Assembly: GCA_930367205.1 (NCBI GenBank)
Contig: OV884011.1
Location: 114,883,866 to 114,947,865, forward strand
Direction: 5' to 3'
Length of the DNA: 64,000 bases
Origin: Acanthosoma haemorrhoidale
Taxonomy: Eukaryota; Arthropoda; Insecta; Hemiptera; Acanthosomatidae
In this document: piece by piece, positions 25,521 to 39,398 of the stretch
Numbering within the stretch: position 1 is the stretch's first letter
Layout: the number at the start of each line of letters is the position of its first letter
Translations under genes and position numbers: made by a program
The notes under the pieces: model-generated
Seen by the model: only the letters and a program-made list of their open reading frames with translations
Database searches by the model: none
What the model was told of the DNA's origin: nothing

Positions 25521-28500
25521 AGGCACACACTTGTTTATTTATTAAACCATGGTTAAGGTCACTAAAAATTACCTTTTCAGCAAATAATAATATTGAAATT
25601 GAAAAACTTATCGAAACTTGCTTGAATACGCCGTTTAAATTATTGGGTCTCTGCACTTAAGTGCCCCCCCCCCTAAAGTTTCCTGTATCTATGTTTCGTC
25701 TACCACGGGGAAAATGAAGTGAGCAAGTACCTTCAACGTCTAAGAAACCACAACACAAAAAAGCAACGCAAAATTTACTTTAGAAATATTACTTTAGGAT
25801 GACTTTCTTTACAAAGTTAAACTATACCAAAGAATCCCACACAGCAACAGGAATTCTGTTCTTAATCAGGGACACAACACAACGAAGACACTTAGCCCTC
25901 CAGGTCAACCTTCAACCAGGTCAAGCTTCACCTTATTGTCAGAAATGTGTGTCAGGAATGTCCACAATAAATAGGTTATATATAATATATATTTATATAA
26001 AGCTGTATAAAATAAATCGCATTCAGATATCGAAGCGATTGTGGATGATTAATTAGTATAAAGTATTATTAAAGATTACTTAAGCCATTAATTATGCTGC
26101 TTATGAATGTTAACATGTGTCTAGCTTCGCTATGGTGAAAGTCACAGTTACTTTTTTAAAGTGAAAACACAATCACATTTAAAATCATTGTATCTACAAA
26201 ATTCCAGTTCATTATAGCATCCTTTATATATTATAAAGAAATTGGAACAATTCTATTAAACAAATTTAAGATTCAATTGCAAGAAGGAAACTGGCCTCAT
26301 TGAGAATTTTAAGTGCCACCAATCTTCAATAAGGCTTAAGTGCTCCGGCGGATACATGGACAATTAACGAAATTGCTAAATGCATTAATGTTGTTGAGCT
26401 GACGGTGTCTTTGTCCGTCTCGTTCCAAACATATCCCATTCGCTTTTCACGAAAGAACAAGATTTCCTCACAGTATTAGTACCATGGGTATCTATTTTAA
26501 GATGTGCTGATTCGAGTTACAATTCATGTTTTTGAAGGAGTATATCGAACTGACTAAAATGGTGATTTTGAGTTCCCCCCTATAACTATAATAAGTATTT
26601 AATGAGGAACATAAAAAAAACTGAGCTCAACGGGAAACACATATCAGCAGTTGGTTACTTGTTGATAAAAAAATAAATATTTTTCTATCATTTTGAGAAG
26701 GAAATGAAATGAATCATCGCGGCGTTCTGATTGATAGTATTTAATTTTTGTTTTGTCTTTTTAATGTAATTAAAATGTCGATTATGATATGTCATAAACA
26801 ATCACATAAAAAATAACGATGTGTTTTCACCAAAAGTGCCATTAATTAATTACTTAAAATAAAATAAAAAATATTATCACATAATCTCTAATTTATGATA
26901 TCGGTTATAGATGTTGGGAATTTAGTGAACTGTAATTATTAAATTTCCACCTTAATTGTATGAAATGTCCAATTGATTTTTCACTCGTGTCCCTTCCAAT
27001 TTTATGATTCAATAATGCTAAATTAAAACCATCCTCTTGAAAGGGTCAGTAATAAATTAATTATTAGGAAACAAATAATATTTTTGTATAATATTAATTT
27101 TTTTGCGAATTTCTGCGTCCTAATGAATAATATGTATTATCATGCCAAATTTACACTCGTCGTAAAGTAAGACAGTTGTGACTACAATTACGTAAAGCCA
27201 TCAAAAGTTATATAAAAAACGCCCTATACGTTTCCTAAATGCCCAGGTCGATTATGAATAATATGAATTAAAAACAAAGTTCTATGATATTCAGTAAAAT
27301 TTAAATGAAGTTCTCCAAATCTTGATTAATAGTATGTGATATAGCCTGGGGCTTAAATGGGCTACAATTAAAAAAATTCTTAAAATCCGTTTTGGTAGCC
27401 CAAACGAAAACCTTAATTAAACGGCTGGCTGGAAGAACGCGGTATGTTAACTTCACCAAGTATTGCTTATCTTTACACTAATGCCACGTTACTCCACAAC
27501 TAAACAGGTGGTTGTGTGGCACTTCCGACTCTCCGACACTCTCATGGCTATTATCGCAAAAATTATTTTAAGGATAAAAAAAATATCAAAATAATTGACT
27601 TCCTGTGTTCTTCCATCAGGTCATTGAATTGCATGATGCTTCACACTTAACTTTGAATTTTTATTTTCAGGATGGTCAGGTCTAAGTTTTAAATTTAAAT
27701 ACTCAGATTTAAGTGGCAGGATTCAGATCCTGTATAGACCGTTGTGCAACGGTGATTCATCCGCTAGTGAAAAATAATCAAAGTAGGCGGACCAGCAAAG
27801 TACTTATTAAGTGGGACACCAAGGTCGCCCAACCTGTTTTACTGTTACCTTCCAACCGAATGGAGGCTACCAGTCCCATGGGGGCATACTGTTCCACAAT
27901 GCAATTTCGCTTCTTCCCTTCATTAGAAGATTACAAATATGATTTTTGAAATTTTTTGTTTGATCCTGTATGGTTGTCTTTCATTCACTAATGAGAAGAA
28001 TGTGTGCTGTAATAAGTTCAAACAATATCCATGTCCCCAACAAATCAAGCTTTTATTTATTGTTTTATTCCCTACTAAACGTTCTATCCTTTGATTAATA
28101 ATCATTGAATAACATTTGTATAATTAGACAGCAAGCAAAAACACTGTATCCACAGTGAAAAGAAACTTTTAAGCACCCGTTATTCGTCATCAACTGAGTT
28201 GCTCACGACTGACTAATAAGACGTCTTGCAAGGGGAAAAACATACAAAAAAGCTGAACTTTTTAACGTGCAGGCTTCCACGATCTTAGCTCACTTAAGAT
28301 AAATAAGTCGGATTTATTGACATCAGCAGTTCATCATTTCGATTATTGAGTAATAATATGTTAAGCTTTAAGAAAGGGACTCATTTGTGGCACTGATAGG
28401 GTTGACACGTGTGGCACCGGTTCGGGGTTGTAAGAAACCACTGCAGGTGTACTTCGAGTGGTAAAAATTGGAAGTCGTACATAATACAATTACGAGCATA

Positions 28501-31081
28501 ATTACCGACTAGCTCTCATTACATCAAAATAACATTCATATTGGCAGACATAGTCTTGTGTGAAGTGTTTGCGTATCTCTTACCTCACGTAATTCTCCGA
28601 CATTTTATGATAATCTCCACTTTTTTATCAATAGGAATTCTAAGGTGAATAACCAGACTCAATTGTTCGTTTTCAATTTGTTATTAAAGTTCTTATTAAC
28701 TTAAGTAGCGCCTAATTGGTGCTTAGTCAGTCATACCAATATCAGCTAGCTTTAAATAGGTAAAGCAAGTTTCTAAGAATAATCTTTAAAAGTCATATAA
28801 TAATGTTCACGACAATAGTTAAGTACGCAAGACCTTTGCAGAGCTGATGTACAAACATATGTTACAAGCAATAACCACATAATTTATGGGTAAATGTAAA
28901 CATATAGAGAATTAATTACTTCTAAATATTGCAAACATAGATAAATTACCCAAAAATAAGCACAATATACTATGAAAAAATGTATCTATTATCATCTAGT
29001 TCTTAATGTTTGTTTTTGTCGTCAGTTTTTTTTTCATTTATATTTTTCCCTGAATTAAAATTGTTGTACTTCAATGAAAATTTTATTCAACGCCAAGAGC
29101 AGTGGTGTTAGTTGTTTTAGATTTAGACTAGACGCATTACACCTGATCAAAGTATTATTTATATTTACGTAAGTATTGGAAATGAATTGATTTGATTTAC
29201 CCTTTTTTTCCAAACTTTAACTCTTGGTGACGTTCTTTATTAAAAACCCAAATGCTTTTATACCGAAGTAATGTTAAAAGGAATAGTTTTGGATGTTCAG
29301 CATTAGATTGATCGAGATAAGGATACCAATTTCCTCTGAAGAGATGAAAGATAAGACCTGTTTGCCGTGGCCCAGTCGGATACAGACTCCAATTACCTAA
29401 TGACAGATGAGAGGAGAGGCTTCCCTTTAAGGCTCAAAGGGGACTTCTCTCGACATCTTTAATTCGGGTGGGCGAAGAGCGAAATCTGGACACTGATGGC
29501 AGTCACCGATCCACTCATGCTTTCTCCACTGGCCTAATTTCAGCCGAATTTGCATTTATTTAAAGTATGTATGACGAATCGTAGAAGTAGAATATTTCTC
29601 CGCTGAAAAAAATGTTTTCAATTTGCCAATATTCATCGCAGGTCACATGAATGGATTAAAAAAAATATCAAATTATGATATTGGAATGATCGTTAGAATC
29701 TATTTTTCATTTTTAGAATTTTTCAACAAATCTCAAAAGAATTACAAAATTTTACGGTAACAAAACAAAATAAAAAAATCGAAACATAGCCTCGGCTTTT
29801 CAAAATCAAAATATAATTTATAAACACATTTTATTTAAACTGCGCTTTTCCTGATTAGGAAATTAGAACTTGTAGTTATTTATTAATTTTAATTTTAACA
29901 CCATGATACTTAACTGTACAATACAACTTTCTGGAATATAATTATTTAATTTCTACCGTGGACCATGAAAATGGTCGACTGTCCGAAAGACAATTTTACG
30001 TCAACGGAGAAAATATTGTTTTGAAAAACTGACAGCCATGATATTAATGGAAAATCCATAATAACAAGTTTTTATTTATTTCTCTTAACTCATTTGCACT
30101 AAAAAACGATTGTAGCCTACTTTTAACTACACATATTATTGTTTCTTTTGCTTTCACTTCCTCCATTTGACCATTAGGCGTTAAGAAACCTAAAAAACAA
30201 CTGGGGTAACCCCGTGGCCTAGTACCTGGAGTACCCACCCTCCACCAAATATTAAATTTCTTTGATAAAGTTAAGTTATTGAATGATCATTTACTACCTT
30301 AATCAGTATCAGGTAAAAATTCTGTAGTTAATTCAATAGTTATGACGAGCAAATGTTTGAGTTGGCGCTGACAGAAATGATCCTTCAAAGTTAAGGGCTT
30401 GATTATATTTTATTTTAGCTAAGCGGTACCAATTCAGAATTTCCACTCTGGCTAGAAAAGAATGATAACCTGCAAATAAACCGTTCTTCCTGCTCCGAAT
30501 TAGAGTGCACGATGGCGCTTATACCTAATTAACAAGCTAGGAACACATCGAAAATTGCAATAATGAGATAAAAAACAAAGCATTTACACCTTTTCTCAAG
30601 TGGATACAAATAGTTAAAAAAAATATGGTTATTTTATGAGTTCTCTTTACGAACACACTTGGATACTTTCCTGAAAGGATGATGAAAGTCATTAAAAGAG
30701 ATAAGCCCTACTTTATTAAAGCTAAGCACCTCCTCTCCAAGTGGCCCTCAGCCCACCCACATTCAACGTACCCGAGATTCATTTTTCATATTCACACCTT
30801 CCTTCTGGCCCTTATTGTCCTATAAAGTTCTGAATCCATACTTATTGTTGCTGAGCTCAAAGGGAGAGGCACTACTTTTAAACAGATAGACGTCTTTCGT
30901 CATCTGTCTGTGTGTACTGCAATAGTGGTCGTAAAAATGATTCAACCAATCTGGAACTCTGAAGGCGTATTCAAAAACACTACTAGTTACCCTATGAAAT
31001 TTTGATTTAGATATGGTAACTGAAAATGTTGATATGAGTCATGAAAAATTACCGTTTTCTTGCTAATTTACCTTTCTTTTT

Positions 31082-32081
31082 TTAATATTCAAAGTTTATA
31101 CCGTCGTTTTCTATGGTTTGTTACGATCTCAAGGGTAGCTGTCGGATCCCTTCACAATAATACTCTTTGGGGTTTAAACGGACGAATTATACAACTCCAT
31201 TTATCCTCGTCCAGAGAATGGAATGTTTTTCCTTGTACATAGTACGCCATTGACCGGGAGCAAATGGTAGTTGGAAAGTGCTAAGTACTGTAAGTAGGGT
31301 GAGAAAGAAGCTCCTTGCCATCCAGTTCTGAAATTTTTTGTTTCGTGTAAGGAGAAGTGTGGGTGTGAACCAAATCCCAATTTTTGTTTATTAATCTTGG
31401 ATAACGCTGGGTACCACATCATATATTCATTGTAACTGATCACTATAAAGACTAATATTCCGTCCTTCTGGAATGAATTCACGATGAATGCCTTCGTGAT
31501 TCCAAACTACAGAGAGCATTGTATTTTTTTTCGAATTGTCCTTGCTTAGCGACTGGCACAGTACACTGATTGCAGTCCATCCATTGTTTTTTGGTCTTAG
31601 GGTTTCTAATATATATACAATATTCATTTTCCATCGCAAGTTACAATTATTTTAGTGAAACGATGGTCATTTGGGTTTTTAAAAAGTTGTTGACAAATTA
31701 ATATTCGCCATCGTGCCTGCTCAGTGGTCAACTCATGGGGAACCACTCTTGATGAGCAATTCATTTTTCTCAAGTTAAACGATTACGGTGGATTGGGGCA
31801 CTATTTTGCCCATTGCCGAGTATTTTTTGTTGGTTCTGCCTTGATAGAGTACCGCAGAGCTTCCTCATCCAATGATAATGACAATGGCAATCATTTTCGT
31901 TCAGAATTCATATTCCTCTCGAGGCTGATGTCACCATTTTCAAATTTCTGGAACCATCTACTCACAGTCCTTTCAGTAAGAGCATACTCTTCTTCGAATC
32001 GTTACACCAAACGGGTTGTTTCACCGGAGGAAGTCGTAAGTTTCCAATAATTACACAATATTTCAAATTTTAGTGTCATGT
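31082..32081 (-). pseudogene. Mariner-family transposase fossil
   Basis: On the minus strand, an ATG near 32081 opens an N-terminal helix-turn-helix region that includes RTVSRWFQKFENGD (plus coordinates about 31929-31976), typical of mariner. Next comes TCDGKW near 31635, the place of the first catalytic Asp. A WNHEGIHREFIPEG block (about 31480-31515) and an SNYHLLP block (about 31265) follow, and the C-terminus ends at a stop at 31082-31084. The length of about 1 kb matches the family's transposase of roughly 345 residues. The gene is broken: there are several frame changes, the segment carrying the second Asp is missing, and the third catalytic position reads Asn. Terminal inverted repeats were not found with confidence. 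Confidence 0.75.
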
Positions 32082-32177
32082 TGTTTAGTCGACTGCTATG
32101 ACAAAACCGAAGTTAAGGCGAGACATTTTGGTTTGTACTTCATTTAGTATAGCCTAGAGATTAAAGTAATATCAACC

Positions 32178-32486
32178 TTAATTGGATTTGAAAAACATGA
32201 AGCTAATCAGTAGATTACTATTTCCAAGAAAAAGAAATACGCTATTTTTTATGACTCGCCCCATTATTAAAAAAAAATCAAACTTAAAAACCTTCAGTTC
32301 CGCATCTATTTTGGAAGGCTTCTCGACGAGTATTAAGAAACTTCCATTGATTCCTTTTACAGTTAGTGGTTTTTCTGACACTGTTTCATCAAATTCTTTA
32401 TCTTTTAGTTTGTTTATAGAAGTACAATTTAGTCCATGATTGATGTAAGCAATTTCAAGAGATACAAATAAAAATAAACAAATCAT
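32178..32486 (-). CDS. Unidentified open frame with a hydrophobic N-terminus
   Basis: This 102-codon minus-strand frame starts with a hydrophobic stretch (MICLFLFVSLEIAYINHG) that could serve as a signal peptide, followed by a mixed region rich in Lys, Glu and Ser. No domain is recognised. The plus strand is also open over much of the same interval, and the DNA is AT-rich, so it may be a chance frame. It lies just upstream of the mariner fossil on the same strand. Confidence 0.15.
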   Translation of the reverse strand: MICLFLFVSLEIAYINHGLNCTSINKLKDKEFDETVSEKPLTVKGINGSFLILVEKPSKIDAELKVFKFDFFLIMGRVIKNSVFLFLGNSNLLISFMFFKSN

Positions 32487-32956
32487 TTAAACGTATGTTT
32501 GTGTTTGTACATGGTCCGTTCTGAATATTAATGAAATAAACCCCATCTGTCCATGGAAATTGTTCCTTAGGTTTGTTTTAAACAAAGGAAAAGCACAGTT
32601 GGAGGAGCACTGCATTGCTTTCAAGTTGTAGACGGTTACTCTTTGAAAATATCCATGGGAAAGTTCTCAGGCCTATCCGAAGCCGATAAAGGCGCGTTCT
32701 TTCTCCGAAGGGCTTGCGGTGAGCAGTCTTTCAGATATCAATCATTGATTTATTTCATTCAGCCATCCATTATTTTTGTTCTTCGCCTCTCTTCATCCGA
32801 TATAGATTTTATTGCAGGACTTGTACCAACGCAATTTTGGAAGATTCTTTTTTGTTTGTAATCGGATTCGCTACTTTTATTTTTATTTTAGTAGCTATTC
32901 ATTTATTCCAGGCTGAGTTAACCCAGACAAAACACATCCACGAAAAAAAACAACCA

Positions 32957-33024
32957 AGGGTGAGGCGGGATCTAACCCGTCACTCCGCAGTTAGGAGTCC
33001 ATCCTTATCTACCATTGAGACTAT
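32957..33024 (-). mobile_element. tRNA-like sequence (SINE head or tRNA pseudogene)
   Basis: On the minus strand, CTCAATGGTAGA (A-box-like) is followed by a perfect 5-bp anticodon-type stem (ACTCC/GGAGT) and GGGTTAGATCCCGCC (B-box-like). The 7-bp acceptor stem does not pair and the anticodon loop is not canonical, so a working tRNA is unlikely. Confidence 0.45.
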
Positions 33025-34194
33025 ATAAATGATTTAATTCCAAGTAAATTATTAGTCTCTTATGGAGATGGTAGTTTTTATCAAGACCTGGATTATTCTT
33101 AGTAAAAAAAAAAAAAAAAGCAGAATGAATGGATTTGATCTCGATTAGATACAATAATGAGCTCTTGACACGAACAAGGGATGACACAGTAATATAAACG
33201 GATGAAAGCCTATATGTATATATAACGAAATCTCTCTATGATTATTAAAAAGTTACGCTTTAAACAAATCAGTTTATCCAAGAATGGCAAAATAAAAGAA
33301 AGGAGTTGATAAGCCAACTTAAAAATACTAAACTGATACTAAAATACTAATTTTAATATACTCCCATTTAGGAAGTATCCTATGCCATCCAATACTAATT
33401 TATGGCAATAAAAATAAACATGATTTATTTTTAAACAATTCAACCACAGGATTCATGGATGTACAAATTACAACATTGTTCATAAGTAATAATTAGGAAG
33501 TGAATATTAATTTTTTAATGCTAGTGATCTTCTTAGATAAATATTTAAGAGTACAAATTGAGAACATTTTCTTATTTTTTGTTTTTATGTAAAAAATTAA
33601 GTCGACTAATATTAAGGCATATATTTCTGAATAAATAATAATACGGAGATCACAATCTTAACATATGTGCAAGGAGAATTTAACGATATACTTATTGCTG
33701 CCGGTGAAGTAACTGTTGCTATGGTTTATCTGAGGGTTGCCTTTTCCAGTCAGGCCCAACCGAACGTTCTGTGTCCTGCTAATCTCCTTCGATCAACCCT
33801 CTTCCCCCATCACCTCTCCAAGCCCTTGAACTAAGTGGAGTCCTGGTTCGAACTCTTCGTCTCTTTCCTTCCGTATTTAGTCCCTCAACGTTCGAAAGTC
33901 AGTGAAAATCGTGAGTCGAATGAGGCTTAAGCCGCCAGCTTGATACGACAAAACCCTGATTGTTCTTTGACGATCTTTTCTAGTTTGACAAATCTTGTAC
34001 TTGCTTATTGCAGTCGGGTTTTTTAATTATGTCAATTCCTCTAAAAATCATTGTTTTATCAAATATTTTAGTTACATGCTATGTAGCGGTGATACGGCTG
34101 CAGGAGTAGTGTAGATCTCCTCTGATAATTGCCTACTCAATTGCCCGGAATGTGACAATACTGCAGGGAAATTAGGGGATACCTGGGAGTAAAT

Positions 34195-34214
34195 ATATAT
34201 ATAGAGAGAGAGTA
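34195..34214. repeat. TA/GA microsatellite
   Basis: A short (TA)n run passes directly into (GA)n. It is simple sequence only. Confidence 0.7.
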
Positions 34215-37200
34215 AATGCCAATTCGTATAAAACGTATGAATGCGATATTTTATCGCAATTATCTACTTTTAGGCAAATTTCATTTTTCTTCAAATTGAT
34301 GGGCTTGAAATACGATAAAATTAGAAATCTAAGCCGATTTCAGTTAAATCCATCCATTCATTTTTATATAATTGTACGGCTAACCACTATAGACTCACAA
34401 TTAAATAAATTATGACTCATTAAACATAAAATTTAATTTTCTATAGGTTTTGTTTCAAAGTTATTTTTCATTAAGTAGTTTTGTATTTGCGAAGGTCCCA
34501 TGTTTTGCCTATTTACCTGCGCCTATACATTATCTAACAGAATACTGCTGTCAGCCTATTCCTGAATACTGCTACTGTTGGGTGTGATTTCGCCTAGCTT
34601 GATTTGCAGACTTTCTTTCGGTATATCCGTCTATTATCGCGCGAATGTGAGGCGGCCTGCAGACTCGCTATACAGTGGGAAAGCAATGATCAGAGGAAGG
34701 GCTGTCTATGTACGTCCACGGAACAGTGGCTGCGAACAAACACAGGAACCGGATGTAGGAGCCATTAGCCTTCTGTCATTACTGAAACTCTAAGGGATTT
34801 ATTATAATTGGAAAAAAAAGAAAATTTGTGTTAGGAGAAAACGACTCTTCGAGGAGATGGTAGCACCTTCAGTGGTACATAAAACTAAAGGAGGGTAGTT
34901 TATTCTCGATTGTAGGACGAGAATGAGGGTGGAGGCTACCCAGGAAACAGCCACCACCGGAATATATGCCTCATGAAAAAAAACCAGAACATTACCATTG
35001 CCGCCTGTGGAAGGCTAAAGATTCAGTAATTGATACCTTCTTGCTCACAATTTTATGGCTAGCCGAACCAATTGTCTAGATTGTCCAGAATATTTTCTCT
35101 CATTTAAATTCGTATTCACTTATAAGTTCCTTTTTTTACATAGCACTTCTATCCAACTGTATTACGTACCAGCTGTAAGATGGCATAATAATCAACCCTG
35201 AGACTTTAAATGTTCAAAGCATAGAATGTTAAAAATAAATATCATTTTGTCAAGATTGAAATTAAAAGTATAGATCACAACTAAATCTCCTTACATATAA
35301 TATAAGATGGTCTCTGTCCTGTCTTATACCCCTTATACTTTTAAGTTACTTAAAACTAAACATGAATTTTTCAAATTTTGCAGTGAGGTCAAATTCATAT
35401 TTCAGCCAGATCGGACTCTAATTAAAAACTAATTTTTTGTCATTTTTAGACACTGTGCAATTCATTTGAGGTGTAAATCGACCTTAAAAAGAGCTCCATT
35501 ATACTATTTTGTTCAAATTTTAAGAATGAATGAAACAATTTTTACTTAAAGAAATCATTTGTTTGTGACAATTTATCACTGTTCTGTGAGTCGATTCTCG
35601 TCCGTGAATATATGAATGAGGAGAAGACATTGTTGGAAAAAAGACTTGAGTTGATGAGAGGTTTGTTAGGTACTCAACATATTTATCAATGGCCAACGTT
35701 TCGACGTAGAGGACGTCTGGTGCACAGTTTTGCCGGATTTTTGCACTTTCAGTAATGTCGATGGCAAGTACCTATTTATAAATGTGTATTTTGTGCAGTT
35801 GATTTATGAAAACGTTTATCAGTTTGTTTCGTTCGGCATTTAATGACCAGTCATTAATTATGCATTTCGTCCTGGGAACATAACAATCAAGACACATGTT
35901 GTCGTATGTACATTTTTTCCATAAAAAATCAAGGGATTCGTCATATCACCAGCAGTTGAAATACGCAAGAAACTACATCTGTTTTTTAGTTATAGATGAA
36001 AGAAATTGGATGGGGGTCGGTATGAAGGGTTAGATACATAAAAGGGGATTCGGCTAAGGATTTTTTAGTGAAGGGAGTGATTTTTTTTAAACGTTCGACG
36101 CTTTTGCTGACTTTTATTTGGGGGTTTCTAGTCCCCTAATGCTTGTTTCACGGTTGTGCGATATATTTACGGTTTCTGTTTTACAGCAGCACTAGAACTG
36201 GCCTTTAACAAGAAATTAGTTTCTTACAATATTATAAGTATTTTTACTTTATTTTATTGCAAAAGCTATATTGGATCCAGTGAGAGTTGTCCACCTGTTG
36301 GCTGACCTGAGCTTGAACAGTGTGAGAACGTATTGCCCCGCTACCTAGCGGAAGGTGCTGTTGGTAGAGTTAGTTGGTGGTACGGATACGAGATAGCGCT
36401 GGCTGCCACTCACTGCCATAGGTCTCCTTATCTATTCTGCCCACGTGCCTATTATGAACAGGCCGTATAAACGGCTTGAATATAGTCGACCATTGGACGT
36501 TTATGTTCATAAAAACTAAAAATTTACATTCAGAATTTTTACTTATTTCCATTTAGGGCTTCTTTGATTTTTTTTTTCAAAATTTAAGAAAGTCACCTGA
36601 CTGAAAACAGTGGCGTGCCTAGAGCTTTTCCCACCTCGGATGGTTCCCAATTATACATATATATTGTAACATTCATGATATTTGAGAATAAAGATCATGA
36701 ACCCTCACATATGGTAAGGGTCATTTTCCTTTATACTCCTAGGAGTGGGGATGAGATAAACCAGGCAGTCTTAGCGCAGCCGTCGAGAAGAACGCAGTTA
36801 GCAAGCTCCCGAATTGGTGGTTACCATACTATTGAAGAACCAACAGTAGAAAGTAACGTTGATTGGATTACAGGAAGATCATCGATTGAACTGAGATCAG
36901 AAAGAAAATCAGTTGAACGTTTATTGAATACCATGGTCTGTTGAGACAGATGGGCGGAAAAGTTGTAGGTTGGTGTTATTAATATTGTTTCTTATTATGG
37001 ATCCATGCATAAAAAAAAAAAATGAGCTCAAATTCATGTTTTGTAATTAGTAGTAACTATCATAATTTAAAAGAATTTGAATATTTTTTTTGTACATTTT
37101 GTCAATAATCTATGTTAATTATAATTATTTGTCATAACCATTTTATTTGACTATATTTCACAATTCCTAGTTTCTCAATTTATTAATAACCACAACCTTA

Positions 37201-38620
37201 GCCTTGAGAACGGGCGATTCAATCGGGATAAATTCCTATGTCAAAGACATAAAAACAATTTGAATTGAAGATCTCATGACGGACCTGCCAAGTTAGTTAA
37301 GTTAAATTGATCAAATAAAGTAAAAAGAGAAATGGTAAAAAATGAGGTATGTTACAATATATATATATATATTACAAACTTATTATTATATCTATATTTT
37401 TATATAATTTATAGAATATATATTTTTCTTGCTTTTTTACTAAAAATATCTTTAATGCCATTGTCAAAATTTATGTCATCTGTTGATTGTTTTTATATTG
37501 AATATGAAAATATAAAAAAATATACTTTTGTAACGATTATCTATCACTGACTTATTGATGACTAATGCATTTAATGACAAAGTAAAGTTTAATAACCTAT
37601 AGATATAGGTTTCCGATAACTTAATGTCTATTCTTTGCTTCACTCCACAATCGTGGAATCGTCATCAACAAAACTTCCTCTCTATGAAAGTGTGTTGGAT
37701 AAATTGATTCCTGTATTTGCTTGTCCGACTTAGGTTGATGACAAATTTCATCATATTTATTTATGGAAGACAATCATGTGGAATCATCATGTGTCCCGCT
37801 AATAGTTGAATATACGGATTAAAAGCTCACCCAGCTGAGAGCTGTGTTTGAGAATGGTCAACGGCAGCAGTAGTGTTAATCACGATTAGCCCTTTTTCAT
37901 TTTGGAAATCGTGTGAATGAAACAGGATTCCCTAAGGAAGCGCGGACAGTCGATAGCATGTACTTCGGTTTGCTGCGCAAAGAGATGGCCGGGCTCCTGC
38001 ATGCATAATACCCGGCTTTTAACCCGATTGGTGTCTACCTCCTCACTAACTCTTACACCGCATTCGGGGTACCCGTTACATTTAACATTCAACTATAACG
38101 TTTACATGTTACGCATATGTTAAATGCTAGAAAGTGAATTCTGGATCCGGTTTGAAGCTGTCAATTTTATATAAAAGAACTAACAATAAATTTTGTTGTG
38201 TCAGCGATTTTTCCTACCGACTCGCTAGCGCTTGGGTGCATCATATCTATTTTAGCCCCTCTATTAAAAAAATCTACACTTTATGTATAGGCACATAACG
38301 AACAAACAAAGATACAACACATGCATTTCGGAAAATACCATACTCAAATGGGTAAATGATGATAAACAAAATCATCACAGGTATCATTAACGTATGAATT
38401 ACCCCCTATTTTGTAGGTAATCATCTCATGTCTCAAACAGAGCAGTAGAGTACCTATAGTAGAACGCACACACTCAATTAAAACGAACACAATTTAAACC
38501 TTTTTATTTTTATTCTTCCCCTACTAAGGTCAAAACGGGGTGTGTTGGAATTTCCATACGACCTCATACGCAAGATGTAAATGAGCTCTATGGGAGAACT
38601 CAACAGTCTTCCTGCTTATG

Positions 38621-38848
38621 TTAGTTCTTACTGCGCTTGTCACCGTCTTCTTCCTCTTCAGATGTCTTCTGCTCTCCTGTATTTGTTAAAATTAACCCTA
38701 TTATTGTCCTCGTTGTACACCAAAGCTGGCAGGTCAGATTCTGAAATCCTCCAGAGTTGAGTTTCACACGCGAGGTTGCCTCTGGACTATTCCAGGGCAC
38801 GTATTCCGCAGTGTCTTCGCCAACACAGTGAAGACAGTACTCGGTGCA
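38621..38848 (-). pseudogene. LINE ORF2 C-terminal zinc-knuckle remnant
   Basis: The minus strand has an uninterrupted 76-codon frame without an ATG, ending in TAA at 38621-38623. It begins CTEYCLHCVGEDTAEYV, the Cys pattern followed by DTAE(H/Y)V that marks the C-terminal zinc knuckle of Jockey/R1-type LINE polyproteins, and it ends in an acidic EEEEDGDKRSKN tail. An AATAAA lies downstream on the same strand (about 38510). The polymerase region upstream is not present, so it is a 5'-truncated copy. It belongs to a different LINE family from the 55689 copy, whose end is different. Confidence 0.5.
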
Positions 38849-39273
38849 GACTGGTCTCCTGAATCACACAATTTGAACCAAATACTAAATTTCTCCCATT
38901 AGACCGAAAACTGATAATTCACTAAGAGCCATCAGGGGGCGTGGAACAGAGGTTTCCGGAACAGGCAAAACATTACACCTAGAGCCAGTAAGCCTGTACT
39001 GACTACTGGGTGCCAGTCGTTAGTGCCTGGACATGGAGTCGCCTTATCTTAGCAGTTGCTATCATCGGCCGACCGATCTTTTGATTTCAATCAACATTCC
39101 ACGTCGAAGATTCATACAACGTCGGGGTAATATATCATTATGTATTCATGTACACTTCAGTGAAACAATTGTATTATATATATATTTTTGTTTATAATTT
39201 GTATCAGTTAATTTTTATCGGCTTTCGAATTCAAAAAAAGAGGAAAAAGGTGGTAAGAAACAACACGCATGGA

Positions 39274-39388
39274 AGTTAGAACTGGACTGTTTATTTCAAG
39301 TCTATAATCCTGTATATTTACATTCGGGATGTTTACATCCCGACGTTGGGGATTAAGGTTGGACAGTGATGCTGCCCGGAGCTTAACT
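39274..39388 (-). repeat. Short LTR of a Gypsy-clade element
   Basis: The 115-bp segment starts and ends with the inverted repeat AGTTA...TAACT, the kind of terminus found in insect Gypsy-group LTRs. An AATAAA is present on the minus strand at 39290-39295. The sequence just inside the element (minus strand 39398-39389, GGCAGGGGGG) fits a polypurine tract. At 115 bp it is shorter than usual for the group, so it may be internally deleted, or my outer boundary may be wrong. Confidence 0.45.
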
Positions 39389-39398
39389 CCCCCCTGCC

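Noticed and set aside
25959..25974. Second LTR start TGTCCACAATAAATAG
   Set aside because: A 16-bp near-match only, with no purine tract or downstream similarity.
31724..32050. 108-codon plus-strand frame
   Set aside because: It is antisense to the mariner fossil, whose motifs are clearly on the minus strand.
33843..33856. B-box-like GGTTCGAACTC suggesting a tRNA
   Set aside because: No A-box at the right distance and no tRNA fold.
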